A DNA stretch of 64,000 nt from contig NZ_CP140098.1 in the NCBI RefSeq assembly GCF_034440735.1, positions 1,791,501 through 1,855,500 on the forward strand, written 5' to 3'. Position numbers and translations under genes: made by a program. The stretch's first letter is position 1. Every line of letters begins with the position of its first letter. Source of the stretch: Deinococcus sp. AB2017081 (GTDB taxonomy: Bacteria; Deinococcota; Deinococci; Deinococcales; Deinococcaceae). Below are positions 27,540-36,633 of the stretch, piece by piece. The notes below the pieces were generated by a model. It saw only the letters and a list, made by a program, of their open reading frames with translations, was not told where the DNA came from and did no database searches.

Positions 27540-27768
27540 CTTGTTGTATGTCCGTTCCCCGGTGCGCTGGGCCTCGCTTCCGACGGCCACGGTGCCAAGC
27601 CAGGGAGGCTGGCACCGGATGCCGGCATGCTTCCCGGCCGAGGGGCGCGTGCCGACCGACTGCGTCCTCGACGTCTGCGGTTCGTCGACGACCGCGCGGC
27701 GCTCGCGGCCCTGTCCACTGACACCGCCGGTGGCGTCCGGTGCTTTCCCTGGCCGGCCTGGACTGCCC

Positions 27769-28407
27769 TCACCCCGCGGAGGGGCGGTGGGGGTGGGATG
27801 CCAGCGCCGCGTGGATACGGTCGGGTGTCCACGCCTGCCCCGGCACGGCCTGGATCAGCCGCAGCCCGGCACTCGCGCACGCGGCCGTCAGCACGGCGTC
27901 GCTCGGAGAACCCGGCGCCGCGCTCGCGTCGATGGCCAGCACGGGGGTGCCCGCCGGAAGCACCACGACCACGTAGTCCACCCGCTGCGCCTGCAGCTGT
28001 CCGGACGTGACCTGGCCGTAGCGGGGACGGTGGGTGGTCACCAGAAACAGGTCGTCCAGCCGGACGTTCCGGAAGACCCGGTAGCCGGTGCCCAGGCTCT
28101 GCTCGAGCCCGGTCAGGAAGGCCTGCTCGTCTCCCGACAGGACGCACTGCCGCAGGCGCACGGGCAGGGAATCCAGGACTGGCGGGGGCACGCTGATGCT
28201 GGCCAGGGGGCGTCCTGGAGGCAGCGGAACCTCGCGGGGGGTGGGGCGGGCGCGGCGGTGGCCTGCTCTGGGCCGGACTCGGCCGCCCGGCCCCACGGTC
28301 GGCGGCAGGAGGGCCGGTCGGCGCCAGCCCCGGCGCACGCGGCGCCATGTGATCACGAATCCGAACACGAGCACGGCGAGCAGCAGGAGGGACGTGGGGA
28401 GATCCAT
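27769..28407 (-). CDS. DUF2726 (nuclease-related) membrane-anchored protein
   Basis: A 212-residue protein with an N-terminal membrane helix (about residues 5-21) followed by a long Arg/Pro-rich linker and a C-terminal DUF2726-like domain (about 85-205): E-Q-A-F-L-T-G-L-E, Y-R-V-F-x-x-V-R-L-D-D-L-F and the core strand V-D-Y-V-V-V-V. DUF2726 is related to restriction-endonuclease-like folds, but the activity of these proteins is unknown and I do not see a full catalytic D-ExK set here. The ATG is the first hydrophobic-anchor start; no strong ribosome site is visible. Confidence 0.7.
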   Translation of the reverse strand: MDLPTSLLLLAVLVFGFVITWRRVRRGWRRPALLPPTVGPGGRVRPRAGHRRARPTPREVPLPPGRPLASISVPPPVLDSLPVRLRQCVLSGDEQAFLTGLEQSLGTGYRVFRNVRLDDLFLVTTHRPRYGQVTSGQLQAQRVDYVVVVLPAGTPVLAIDASAAPGSPSDAVLTAACASAGLRLIQAVPGQAWTPDRIHAALASHPHRPSAG

Positions 28408-28592
28408 TCCGCGTCAGTGGACTCCTGCGGGCGTTAACGTGAGTTCCTCCCCCGCCGGGGGTGTGCGTGGCGCGTGGGAGAGGCGGGCGGCGCCGCCCCG
28501 CTGCCGGGATCCGGCACCCGACTCCATCCCACCGCGGTGGAGTGTCCGTCACGCGCCCGTCTGTGGGGGCCACCGTGCAGGACGGGGTCGGT

Positions 28593-28627
28593 GTGTAATC
28601 CCCCTGTCAGGAACGGCGCCCTAGGCT
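28593..28627 (+). promoter_or_regulatory. Candidate PhoB-type site and -10 upstream of the GGDEF-EAL gene
   Basis: GTGTAAT (28593-28599) and CTGTCAG (28604-28610) are spaced like the two halves of a Pho box (11-base period). CTGTCA is followed 12 bases later by TAGGCT (28622-28627), which ends eight bases before the ATG. The upstream half matches CTGTCA in only four of six positions. Confidence 0.4.
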
Positions 28628-28635
28628 GGAACATC

Positions 28636-30756
28636 ATGGGATTCTCACGGAGTGAGCCTCTGGAGCCGCACGCCGCTCATGACGTCACGGCCGTCGCCTT
28701 CGATCTCACGGCTGCCCTGATCGTCGTGCTCGACCGAACCGGGCGCATCCGGCGGTTCAACGCTGCGTGCGAGCGCCTGACCGGGTTTCGCGAGGCCGAT
28801 GTCCTGGGGCAGGTGCTGTGGCCGCTCGTGCTGGACGCACCTGAAGCGGCCCGTGCCATCGCCGCCTACGCGGCCATGACGCCCAGCAGCCCGATCGGCC
28901 GGTACCGGAACTACTGGGTGAACACCCTCGGCGAACGGCGGTACATCAGCTGGGATACCACCCATCTGCTGGGCCCCGACGGCGAGATCGATCTCGTGGT
29001 GGCCACCGGCCTGGACGTGACCCAGGAACGCCAGAATCGCCTGGAGCGCGAGGAAAGTGAACAGCGCTTCCGGACTCTGTTCGAGCGCTCTGCCGACGGG
29101 GTCGTCCTGATCGATCCGCACGACCCCGACGTTCCGTGGCGGATTGTGGACTGCAACGCCGCGTTCGCCCGCATGAACGGGTACCGCAGGGACGACCTCA
29201 TCGGCTGCCCCCTGGATCTCCTGCACGAGGATGACCTGATGGCCAGGGAGGGCAGCCGGCTCCTCGAGTGGATCCGCACCCAGGGTGACGACGCGCATGG
29301 GGAGGGGAGCCACCGCCGCCGGGACGGTTCGGTGTTTCCCATCGAGAGCAGTTCCAGCGTGTTCACCCTGGGCGAGCGGGAGTATGTGCTCGGGATCGAC
29401 CGGGACATCAGTGAGCGCAAACACGCCGAGGCGCAGCTCCAGACCCTGAACGCCCGCCTGGCCCACGAGGCCCACCATGATGCCCTCACCGGACTGCCCA
29501 ACCGCGTGATGCTGATGGATCGGCTCGGCCGGGAACTGGCGCGTGCCCAGCGGGCGGGCCATCATCTGGCGGTGATGTTCGTGGACATCGACGACTTCAA
29601 GCGCGTCAACGACTCCCTCGGGCACGCGGTCGGTGACTCCCTGCTGAAGGAGGTGGCCGCCCGGCTGACCCGGGTCATGCGGCCCAGCGACCTGGTCGCC
29701 CGGGTGGGCGGCGACGAGTTCGTGATCGTCGTCCCGGATCTGCACAACGTCCACCACGCCGCGCGTGTGGCCCACCGCATACAGGAGACGTTCCTGGCCC
29801 CCATCAGTGTGAGCGGGCTGTCCGTCACCGTGAGCTGCAGCGTCGGGATCAGCGTGTGCCCGCAGGACGGCAACGGCGTGGACGACCTGCTCCAGCATGC
29901 GGACCTGGCGATGTTCGAGATCAAGAAACACGGCAAGAATGCCGTGCGGTTCTTCGCGAGCACCATGAATGCCGCGGCCCACGAGCGGTTGCGCCTGGAA
30001 ACGCGGCTGCGCGCTGCGATCCTGGACGACACCCTGAGCCTGCAGTACCAGCCCCAGGTGGATGCGCTCAGCGGACAGCTGGTGGGCCTGGAAGCCCTGG
30101 CCCGCTGGACGGATGTCGAACTGGGGGTCGTCAGTCCAGGGGAATTCATTCCCGTGGCGGAGGACACCGGATTGATCGTGCCCCTGGGCGCGTGGGTGCT
30201 GGACGAGGCGTGCCGGCAGGCGGCGGAGTGGAACCTTACCGTGCCCATCGCGGTGAACGTGTCCTCGGCACAGCTGATGCGCACCGACTTCCTGGAGACC
30301 GTGCGGGACGCCCTGCGCCGGCACGGTCTGCCCCCCGAGCGGCTGAAGCTGGAGTTGACGGAGCGGCTTGCGGTTCAGAATTCCGTGTTGGCCGTCCAGC
30401 AGCTTGCCCGCCTGAACGCGCTGGGCGTCCTGCTGTCGCTGGATGATTTTGGAGCGGGCCAGTCGGCCGTCGTGTCCCTGATGACCCTGCCCCTGCAGGA
30501 AGTGAAACTGGACCGGAGCGTGTTGGCGGGCGTGACCGCGCAGCCGGAGACCTGGGATGTGCTGAGCGCGCTGCTGGCCCTGGCCCGGGGCCTGAAGCTC
30601 TCCGCCGTGGTGGAGGGGGTGGAGACGGAGGCGCAGCTGGCAGTCCTCCGGGCGCTGGGCTGCCGCACCGTGCAGGGCTACCTGACCGGCCGGCCCGAAC
30701 GGCCCGAGGCGCTGGATCCGTGGCTGCGCGGCACCCGCGCGTCAGCGCGTCCCTGA
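28636..30756 (+). CDS. PAS-PAS-GGDEF-EAL cyclic di-GMP signalling protein
   Basis: A 706-residue cytoplasmic protein. Two PAS domains lie at about 20-135 and 145-270 (second with R-R-D-G-S-V-F-P and a PAC-like D-I-S-E-R-K-H). The GGDEF domain (about 280-440) has an intact G-G-D-E-F and an I-site R-P-S-D five residues before it. The EAL domain (about 450-700) has E-A-L near residue 486, N-V-S, L-E-L-T-E, D-D-F-G-A-G (usually D-D-F-G-T-G) and V-V-E-G-V-E-T, so the metal and catalytic residues look complete. It could make or degrade c-di-GMP. The ATG at 28636 is eight bases after TAGGCT; the longer upstream frame lacks support. Confidence 0.9.
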   Translation: MGFSRSEPLEPHAAHDVTAVAFDLTAALIVVLDRTGRIRRFNAACERLTGFREADVLGQVLWPLVLDAPEAARAIAAYAAMTPSSPIGRYRNYWVNTLGERRYISWDTTHLLGPDGEIDLVVATGLDVTQERQNRLEREESEQRFRTLFERSADGVVLIDPHDPDVPWRIVDCNAAFARMNGYRRDDLIGCPLDLLHEDDLMAREGSRLLEWIRTQGDDAHGEGSHRRRDGSVFPIESSSSVFTLGEREYVLGIDRDISERKHAEAQLQTLNARLAHEAHHDALTGLPNRVMLMDRLGRELARAQRAGHHLAVMFVDIDDFKRVNDSLGHAVGDSLLKEVAARLTRVMRPSDLVARVGGDEFVIVVPDLHNVHHAARVAHRIQETFLAPISVSGLSVTVSCSVGISVCPQDGNGVDDLLQHADLAMFEIKKHGKNAVRFFASTMNAAAHERLRLETRLRAAILDDTLSLQYQPQVDALSGQLVGLEALARWTDVELGVVSPGEFIPVAEDTGLIVPLGAWVLDEACRQAAEWNLTVPIAVNVSSAQLMRTDFLETVRDALRRHGLPPERLKLELTERLAVQNSVLAVQQLARLNALGVLLSLDDFGAGQSAVVSLMTLPLQEVKLDRSVLAGVTAQPETWDVLSALLALARGLKLSAVVEGVETEAQLAVLRALGCRTVQGYLTGRPERPEALDPWLRGTRASARP

Positions 30757-30843
30757 GCACCGCCCACCCGCAACCGTGTCCGGGCGCACGCTGCAGCGCC
30801 CTCTGACCCCCGGGATCATCCGGAGTCCGGGCGGGCCCCGATG

Positions 30844-30878
30844 CTGTGACACCTCTGTCAGGTCGGGCGAACCACACT
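30844..30878 (+). promoter_or_regulatory. Candidate Pho box and -10 upstream of the 5TM-GGDEF gene
   Basis: CTGTGAC (30844-30850), four bases, CTGTCAG (30855-30861): two 7-base direct repeats at an 11-base period, as in the PhoB box. CTGTCA is followed 12 bases later by CACACT (30873-30878), the same spacing as at the preceding GGDEF-EAL gene. Confidence 0.45.
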
Positions 30879-30905
30879 CAGGGCACTCACTTCCCGGGAG
30901 GCCTC

Positions 30906-32003
30906 TTGCTCCAAACGCTGTTTCTCAACCTCTGCGTCGTCGTCGCGTGCGGCTTCGTGCTCGGGTTCACCTACCGTGCGTGGCCGGTCGAGACGCGCGG
31001 CCGCTGGTACGCGCTGCGCGTTGCCGTCCTGGCCATCTCTGCCGTTCTGCTCATGCAGTTCCCGGCCACGATCGCGCCTGGCATCATCGCCGATCTGCGC
31101 GCCGTCCCGCTGGTGTTCGCCGTCCTGAACGGCGGCCCGGTCGCCGGGATCGCGGTGGCGGGCGCGTCGGTCGGCTTCCGCGCGTTGCTGGGGGGCACGG
31201 GCGTCCCGGTCATGGTCATCAGCACCCTCGGCATGCTGCTGGTCGGGCTGGCCGTGCGGCGGTGGGAGGTCAAGCAGGGTGTCCGCACGCCGTGGCCGGG
31301 CCGCCTGCTCCTCAGCGTGATCACCCTGCTGCCCAACGGGATGCCGCTGCTGCTGCTCCCCGGGGGATCTGCCCTGTTTGCGCAGGCCTACCTGCCGGTG
31401 CTGCTCTTCAGCGCGGTGGGCTGCGCTGTCCTGAAGGCCGTCGTGGGTACCCGTCTCACCCTGCTGCGCCTGCTGAACACCCTGCAGGGGGAAGCGCTGC
31501 TCGATCCGCTGACCGGCATCGCCAACCGCCGGCAGTTCGACCGCGACCTCATCCACCTGCAGGCGGACGACGCGCTGCTCATGGTGGATGTCGACCACTT
31601 CAAGGAGTTCAACGACACGCACGGGCATGCCCTGGGCGACGCCGCCCTGCACGAGGTGGCCCGGCGGCTGGGGGAGACCCTGCGCCGGGGGGACCGCGCG
31701 TACCGGTACGGTGGTGAGGAGTTCGCCGTGATCCTGCGCGGCGTCGGGAACGCGAACGTGCGTGCGGTGGCAGAGCGGCTGCGGCTGGGCGTCCATCGCG
31801 AGGCGCTGCAGTGCGTGCCGGTGTGCGTGAGCGTCAGTGTGGGGGCGGCCATCACGGGTCAGGGCGCGGTCGGGTGGGTCGTGCAGCAGGCCGACGACGC
31901 GCTGTACATGGCCAAGGCACAGGGACGCAACCGGGTCGTGGTGAGCGGTGACCCGACCGTCCCCGCCCCGGTGCCCGAATCCCGCCACTGGGTGCCGGTC
32001 TAG
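30906..32003 (+). CDS. 5TM-type membrane diguanylate cyclase
   Basis: A 365-residue protein. Residues about 1-185 hold five to six hydrophobic helices; A-D-L-R-A-V-P-L-V-F-A-V-L-N-G-G-P-V-A-G matches the 5TMR-LYT (LytS/YhcK-like) sensor domain. The GGDEF domain (about 205-350) has D-P-L-T-G-I-A-N-R-R-Q-F, G-G-E-E-F near residue 268, and an R-R-G-D I-site five residues upstream, so it should be an active, feedback-controlled diguanylate cyclase. TTG at 30906 is preferred as start because GGGAGG lies four bases upstream; an in-frame GTG at 30846 would lie inside the candidate Pho box. Confidence 0.85.
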   Translation: MLQTLFLNLCVVVACGFVLGFTYRAWPVETRGRWYALRVAVLAISAVLLMQFPATIAPGIIADLRAVPLVFAVLNGGPVAGIAVAGASVGFRALLGGTGVPVMVISTLGMLLVGLAVRRWEVKQGVRTPWPGRLLLSVITLLPNGMPLLLLPGGSALFAQAYLPVLLFSAVGCAVLKAVVGTRLTLLRLLNTLQGEALLDPLTGIANRRQFDRDLIHLQADDALLMVDVDHFKEFNDTHGHALGDAALHEVARRLGETLRRGDRAYRYGGEEFAVILRGVGNANVRAVAERLRLGVHREALQCVPVCVSVSVGAAITGQGAVGWVVQQADDALYMAKAQGRNRVVVSGDPTVPAPVPESRHWVPV

Positions 32004-32039
32004 GATCTGCCCGCCACACCGCCGGGATGAGGCGGCGCG

Positions 32040-32095
32040 GACGTGTCCGGGTGGGCGCGTGGACGTGTCCGGGTGGGCGCGCGGACGTGTCCGGG
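32040..32095. repeat. 22-bp tandem direct repeat (about 2.5 copies)
   Basis: Units at 32040-32061 and 32062-32083 differ at one position (GTG against GCG near the end); a 12-base partial copy follows at 32084-32095. Each begins GACGTGTCCGGG. It lies 37 bases after the GGDEF gene stop. Confidence 0.8.
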
Positions 32096-32272
32096 CCAGG
32101 ACGCCGCAGCAGGGGGACGATGGAGCACGGTATGGAACGGAACCCGGTGTGCCGAGCGCACACGCCGGAGCCCGGCGCCGTGGGCTCCCTTGATGGGTGA
32201 CACGCGCAGCGGAACTTGCCTTCATGAATCGTCGCCGGCACCGTGCCGGTGTGATGTTTCCGGGCGTGCCGG

Positions 32273-33662
32273 GTGGGCGGGGCCGCTCCTCTGACAGGCG
32301 TGCCGCCACGTGCAGATCCCGGGGCCAGGGTCGCACCGACGCTGGCACACCGGCTGGCCCTGACCTTCGCTGGCCTGGCCGCGCTGGAGGCTGTGACGCT
32401 GCTGGCCGTGATCCTCCCGGCCGAGACCGCCCAGGACGAGGCACAGGTGCAGCAGACCCTGACCGAGGTGGCGGCGGTGGCGGCCCACTCACTCGACCGC
32501 ACCATGGAGGAGCGGTACCGCGACGTGCTGCTGGCGCGCTCGCTGGGTGAACTGCACAGAGGCACGCCGGCGCAGCAGCGGCGTCTGCTGGGACACATAC
32601 AGCGCGACAGCCCGGAACTGGCGTGGGTGGGTGTGACCGATGCTGCGAGCATCGTGCGTGCGGTAACCGGCGGCCTGCTGGAGGGCGCGGATGTGGCGGG
32701 CCGGCCGTGCTTCCGCCAGGGCCGCACCGGGCCGTCGGTCGGCGACGTGCATCACGCGCTGCTCCTGTCGGCCATGTTGCCGCGTTCCGCCACGGGTGAA
32801 CCGCTGCGGTTCGTGGACATCAGTGCTCCGGTGGTCGACGCGGCGGGCCGGCGGCGGGGCGTGGTGGGGGCACGCCTGAGCTGGGAATGGGCGCAGGGCG
32901 TCAAGGCCGCTGCCCTGGATCTGGCGGGCCGGGGCCGGTCGGTGGAGATGCTGATCCTGAACCGGGAGGGCGTGGTGCTGTACGGCCCCGACGGCGTGGT
33001 CGGTTCCGTCCTGCCCGGAACCGAGGAGGTGCGCCGCGCCGGTTCCGGAACGCGGTGCGGGCCCCCATCCGGCATGTCACGGGCTACGCGGCGGTGCTGC
33101 GCCGGGGGCTGGCCCAGGGCGACACGGCGAAGGTAGAGCGGGCGGCGGCCCAGATGGACGCCATGACGAACGCCCTGCTGGAGTTCGCCCGCACGGCCCA
33201 GGAACCCCTGATCCGGCGCGAGGTGGAGGTCTCGGCGCTGGTTGCCGCGGCGCGGGAGCGGCTCACCCCGGTGAGCACCGCGACGTGCAGTGGGAGATCG
33301 GGGCGCTGCCAACGGTGCTCGGCGACGGGGCCCTGCTGCAGCAGGTGATGACCAACCTGCGGTCGAACGCGCTGAAGTATTCCCGTCGTCGGCGTGTGGC
33401 GGTCATCCGGGTGACCTCGCGCATGACCGCCGCCGAGTGGAGGATCGAGGTGCAGGACAATGGCGCGGGTTTCAATCCTCAGCACGCCGGGCGGCTGTTC
33501 GGACTGTTCCAGCAGCTGCACCGCACCACGGTATTCGAGGGCACCGGCGTGGGACTGGCAACCGTCCGGCGGGTGATCCTCCGGCACGGCGGCCGAGTGT
33601 GGGCCGCCGGTCAATCCGCAGAGGGCGCGACCTTCGGCTTTGGCCTGCCCCGTGCGGAGTAG
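32273..33662 (+). pseudogene. Decayed membrane sensor histidine kinase (two frameshifts)
   Basis: Three frames together read as one kinase. Frame A (32273 to about 33040) has a membrane helix (R-L-A-L-T-F-A-G-L...) and an extracytoplasmic Cache/CHASE-like sensor. Frame B (about 33045-33275) continues with V-R-A-P-I-R-H-V-T-G-Y and the second HisKA helix. Frame C (about 33278-33662) has W-E-I-G-A-L-P, N-L-R-S-N-A-L-K-Y (N box), D-N-G-A-G-F-N-P (G1) and E-G-T-G-V-G-L (G2). At the H box the usual S-H-D-L-R-A-P has become R-N-A-V-R-A-P, so the phospho-acceptor His is lost, and the second membrane span/HAMP region seems missing too. Sequencing error could explain one frameshift, but not the lost His. 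Confidence 0.7.
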
Positions 33663-33786
33663 CTGGAAAGCGGCGGTGCCGCACGCCGGTACGGGCGCCG
33701 CCCCAGCCACAGGAGGGCGTGGGCGGGTGGCATGCCCGGTCACCGGCATCCTGTCCGGGACGGAGGGGGAGGTCAGCCGGCGCCAG

Positions 33787-33969
33787 TTACAGGGACGCGG
33801 CGACGAACAGCACGATGGCGATCGTGAGCAGCAGGAACCAGAACCACAGTGGGAAGGACGGCTGGTGCGGCTGCGCGTGACCGGGGTAGACCTGTGGGGC
33901 GGCGCCCCGCAGCCGGGCTCGGGCCACCGTGCCGGTGCTGGAACTTAATGTTGTCGCATGTCTGCCCAT
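33787..33969 (-). CDS. Small tail-anchored membrane protein
   Basis: A 60-residue protein whose last 22 residues are a hydrophobic helix (F-P-L-W-F-W-F-L-L-L-T-I-A-I...), so it is probably anchored by its C-terminus. No family recognised. Evidence for a real gene: the ATG at 33969 has GGAGG eight bases upstream, and the hydrophobic end is unlike the Arg/Pro-rich shadow frames of this genome. Stands alone, opposite to the decayed kinase. Confidence 0.6.
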   Translation of the reverse strand: MGRHATTLSSSTGTVARARLRGAAPQVYPGHAQPHQPSFPLWFWFLLLTIAIVLFVAASL

Positions 33970-34110
33970 ACTGGAATCCTCCCGGTGCTGCCTGTTTCGA
34001 GGTGAAGGAAGCTTAAAGCCAGGGGGCCTGTCAGAGCTGTGTAATTCCCGTCGTCCGCGTGGTCGGGGGCATGACCCCCCCCGGCGGCCGGCGTGTGGCG
34101 CAGGCCCGGG

Positions 34111-34452
34111 TCACGCGTGCTGCTCCAGCAGCCCCAGCAGGGCAGCGGCCAAGTTGTAGACGGGCGGACGTCCCTTCTCGGAGCACGTGTACTGCCGGTC
34201 GCTCACCTGGGCGCGGGCATGGTGGTCTGCAGACGCCAGCTGCCAGGCCCAGCCACGCCGCTCGGCCTCCTCACGCAGGCCGTATTCCAGGTGACGTTCG
34301 CCGTGCAGCCACCAGCCGGTGGACGGGCCCGCCTGATACACGGGAATCCACGCACCGGCGGTGTAGACGCTGTAGACATTCACACTGCCCTGCTGCTCCC
34401 GGCGGATGCTGGAGGGCAGAAGCGCGCTCAGCGCCGTCAGCAACTCGTTCAT
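34111..34452 (-). CDS. Hypothetical protein
   Basis: A 113-residue soluble protein with alternating helices and strands (for example Y-S-V-Y-T-A-G-A-W-I-P-V-Y and Q-Y-T-C-S-E-K-G-R-P-P-V-Y-N-L-A-A-A-L-L-G-L-L), without signal peptide. I do not recognise it. The ATG at 34452 is the most likely start, ten bases after TACGGT on the minus strand; an upstream in-frame ATG at 34530 would add 26 residues with no clear signal. Not linked to neighbours. Confidence 0.6.
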   Translation of the reverse strand: MNELLTALSALLPSSIRREQQGSVNVYSVYTAGAWIPVYQAGPSTGWWLHGERHLEYGLREEAERRGWAWQLASADHHARAQVSDRQYTCSEKGRPPVYNLAAALLGLLEQHA

Positions 34453-34592
34453 GGGTGTCGCCACCGTAGCACCGGGATGAACACCCTTTTGGCGCAGGTG
34501 CGCATCCTCGACAGGGAGCGGCGTGCTCATGAACAGACGCTCAGGGCGGGACTCATCGCAGCGGCGATCACGCTCTGACTACCCGGATCTGG

Positions 34593-35981
34593 TCAGGGTT
34601 TCGGGTAGCGGTCGAGGGTGGACAGCGCCGCGATCTCGTACGGTTCCAGCGCCCGGTCGTACACGCGCAGGTCGTCCACATCCCCGGCAAAGGGCCGGTC
34701 ACCGGCACCCGAGGTCGTGCCGCCCTGGGCCTCGGCGACCGTCCACGGGCGGCTGGTGCTCAGGACATAGGCGCCGGCTGCCGTGGCCTCGGCGACGCGC
34801 CGGGCGGGGGTGGCCCGGTCGGTGGCGTTGTCCTTGCGGTACAGCTGCAGCGTGGTCTGGGCCGGCGTCCCCGCGATCTCGATCCGTGCCACGTACTGGG
34901 TCCAGACATTGGAGGGCGTGGCGGCGGGATCGGTTGCACGCAGGGGGGTGCCGCCGCCGGGCGCGGCCAGGGTCGCACTGACCCGGCCGTCGGTGCCCAG
35001 GGTCAGGCTGAACGCGCCGCCCTCCTGCCCGGTCAGCCACCCGCCCTGGCCGGCCCGGGCGGCATTCGGGTTGATCCACAGATCCACGGTGAAGTCTTCC
35101 GGCAGCGGGATGGCCAGGGTATCGGCCCCGCCCGCCACACCCACCGTGCAGGCGCTGGCCGTGTTGAACCGTTCGGCCTGGTTCGCCACGCCGTACCGGT
35201 CGGTTACCGGGGTGAAGCAGCCGCTGCCGGTGTAGACGCCGGTGCGGCGCTTGCCACTCAGCTCGCGGGGCGTACTCTGTCCGTCGAAGACCACGTGCGC
35301 CTGCGAATTCGTGCCGAAGTGGGTGACCTGGAGACGGCGGGCATCGGTGACCATTCGGCCAGCACTGTCGGTCGCGGTGATGGTGACCGTGTCCGTGCCG
35401 CTGGTCGAGTAGGTGTGGGTCGCCGTGAAGGCGCTGGAGGTGCCCGCGCTGGACGTGCTGCCCGCGTCTCCCCAGTCCACCGTGACGCCCTGGATGGTGC
35501 CGCTGCGGGCGGTGGCCGTGCCGCTGACCGTGACCTGTTCTGGCGTGCCCACGATGCCGTTCACGACGGTCACACCGTCGATGGTCGGCGCGGTGGGATC
35601 GGCCGCCGCCGTCGTGACGGCCACATCGGCGCTGTACGGGCTGGTGCCGGCGGCGGTCGTGGCGCTCACGTGGTACGTGTAGGTGGTGCTGGCCCCCAGG
35701 CCGGTGTCCGTGACGGTGGTGGCCGTGGGGCTGGGCAGGGTCACGGGGACGTAGGGCGATGTGCCGGTGCGCCGCTCCAGCGTGTACCCGGTCGCGTCGG
35801 CCACCGGCGTCCACGTCACGGTGACGCTGGTGGCCGACGCGGGGGTCGCGGTCAGGCCTGTGGGGGCGGCGGGCCCGCCTGGGGTTGTCGATCCGGAACC
35901 GCCGCAGCTGCCCAGCAGACCAGCGGTCAGCAGGGCAAGCAGGGCAGTGCGGGCGGGCCGGATGGCGCGGTGATCGGTCAT
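34593..35981 (-). CDS. Surface lipoprotein with FN3, PKD and LamG-like domains
   Basis: A 462-residue lipoprotein: basic N-terminus, hydrophobic stretch and lipobox L-G-S-C with Cys26 as the lipidated residue. A Pro/Gly linker leads to a fibronectin type III domain (about 38-125: G-L-T-A-T-P...S-V-T-V-T-W), a PKD-like domain (about 135-220: V-D-W-G-D, T-H-T-Y) and a concanavalin/LamG-type jelly roll (about 230-455: F-T-V-D-L-W-I-N-P, V-D-D-L-R-V-Y-D-R-A-L). This suggests binding of carbohydrate or matrix at the cell surface. No catalytic residues seen. GGGGA lies six bases before the ATG. Confidence 0.82.
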   Translation of the reverse strand: MTDHRAIRPARTALLALLTAGLLGSCGGSGSTTPGGPAAPTGLTATPASATSVTVTWTPVADATGYTLERRTGTSPYVPVTLPSPTATTVTDTGLGASTTYTYHVSATTAAGTSPYSADVAVTTAAADPTAPTIDGVTVVNGIVGTPEQVTVSGTATARSGTIQGVTVDWGDAGSTSSAGTSSAFTATHTYSTSGTDTVTITATDSAGRMVTDARRLQVTHFGTNSQAHVVFDGQSTPRELSGKRRTGVYTGSGCFTPVTDRYGVANQAERFNTASACTVGVAGGADTLAIPLPEDFTVDLWINPNAARAGQGGWLTGQEGGAFSLTLGTDGRVSATLAAPGGGTPLRATDPAATPSNVWTQYVARIEIAGTPAQTTLQLYRKDNATDRATPARRVAEATAAGAYVLSTSRPWTVAEAQGGTTSGAGDRPFAGDVDDLRVYDRALEPYEIAALSTLDRYPKP

Positions 35982-36134
35982 GGTGTCCCCTGTGAATGTG
36001 AGTGGTGGGCCGCAGTGACGGTGCGAAGCAGGGTCTGAGGCTAGAGCCGCCCACTGCACAGTGGATAGGGGCTCGGTGAAGATGATGTGCGGGCCGGGGG
36101 GTGGCACGTGTCGGTGCCGCGCGGGCCACCGGAC

Positions 36135-36164
36135 GTGACAGATCCATAACTTCAGAGATAGAAT
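36135..36164 (+). promoter_or_regulatory. Promoter GTGACA-18-TAGAAT, leaderless
   Basis: GTGACA (36135-36140) and TAGAAT (36159-36164) are 18 bases apart; TAGAAT ends six bases before the ATG at 36171. Confidence 0.6.
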
Positions 36165-36170
36165 TCTGTT

Positions 36171-36443
36171 ATGAGCGAAACGCCCCTGGCTCCCCTGGTG
36201 CTGCTGCACGTCCCGGCCGGACATGAGGTCGATCCCCAGGCCCTCGACGATCTGAAGGCACACGCGGCGGCGCACTACGGCGCATCCGTCCTCGTCAATC
36301 CCCGCCTGCAGCCCCGGAGCGATCACCGTCCCCTGCTCCTGGGCCACTGGGGGCGCACCCTGCCCGGCCAGGTGCTGGCCGATCTGGAACCCCTGATCGC
36401 GCGGGTGTTCTTCAACCTCGACTGGCTGGCCGACGTCATCTGA
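36171..36443 (+). CDS. Small hypothetical protein
   Basis: A 90-residue acidic soluble protein, not recognised. It has an alpha/beta pattern (P-L-V-L-L-H-V-P-A...P-L-L-L-G-H-W...L-I-A-R-V-F-F-N-L-D-W-L) with no signal peptide or membrane segment. A good promoter with a leaderless -10 directly before the ATG supports it strongly. It sits between two divergent surface-lipoprotein genes but shares no obvious link with them. Confidence 0.7.
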   Translation: MSETPLAPLVLLHVPAGHEVDPQALDDLKAHAAAHYGASVLVNPRLQPRSDHRPLLLGHWGRTLPGQVLADLEPLIARVFFNLDWLADVI

Positions 36444-36633
36444 CGGCCCGGGGTGCGTGCCGTCTGGTCACGAGGACGAATCCAGAGCATGGCAGATGAA
36501 CTCCGTGAGCAGGTGGCGAGGTCGGCGTCAGGCGCATGGGCACGGCACATTCCCAGTGGTGTCCGGAAACCTGGGACGCTGTGGTGTCCTGGAATGTGTG
36601 ACAGATAATCCCCTGATGAAGCCGTGACCTTAT

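Noticed and set aside
32040..32095. CRISPR-like array
   Set aside because: The repeats are directly adjacent with no spacers, only about 2.5 copies, and no cas genes are present.
36556..36594. Direct repeat of GTGGTGTCC 25 bases apart upstream of the nuclease
   Set aside because: Short and imperfect, with no promoter at a sensible distance; likely chance.
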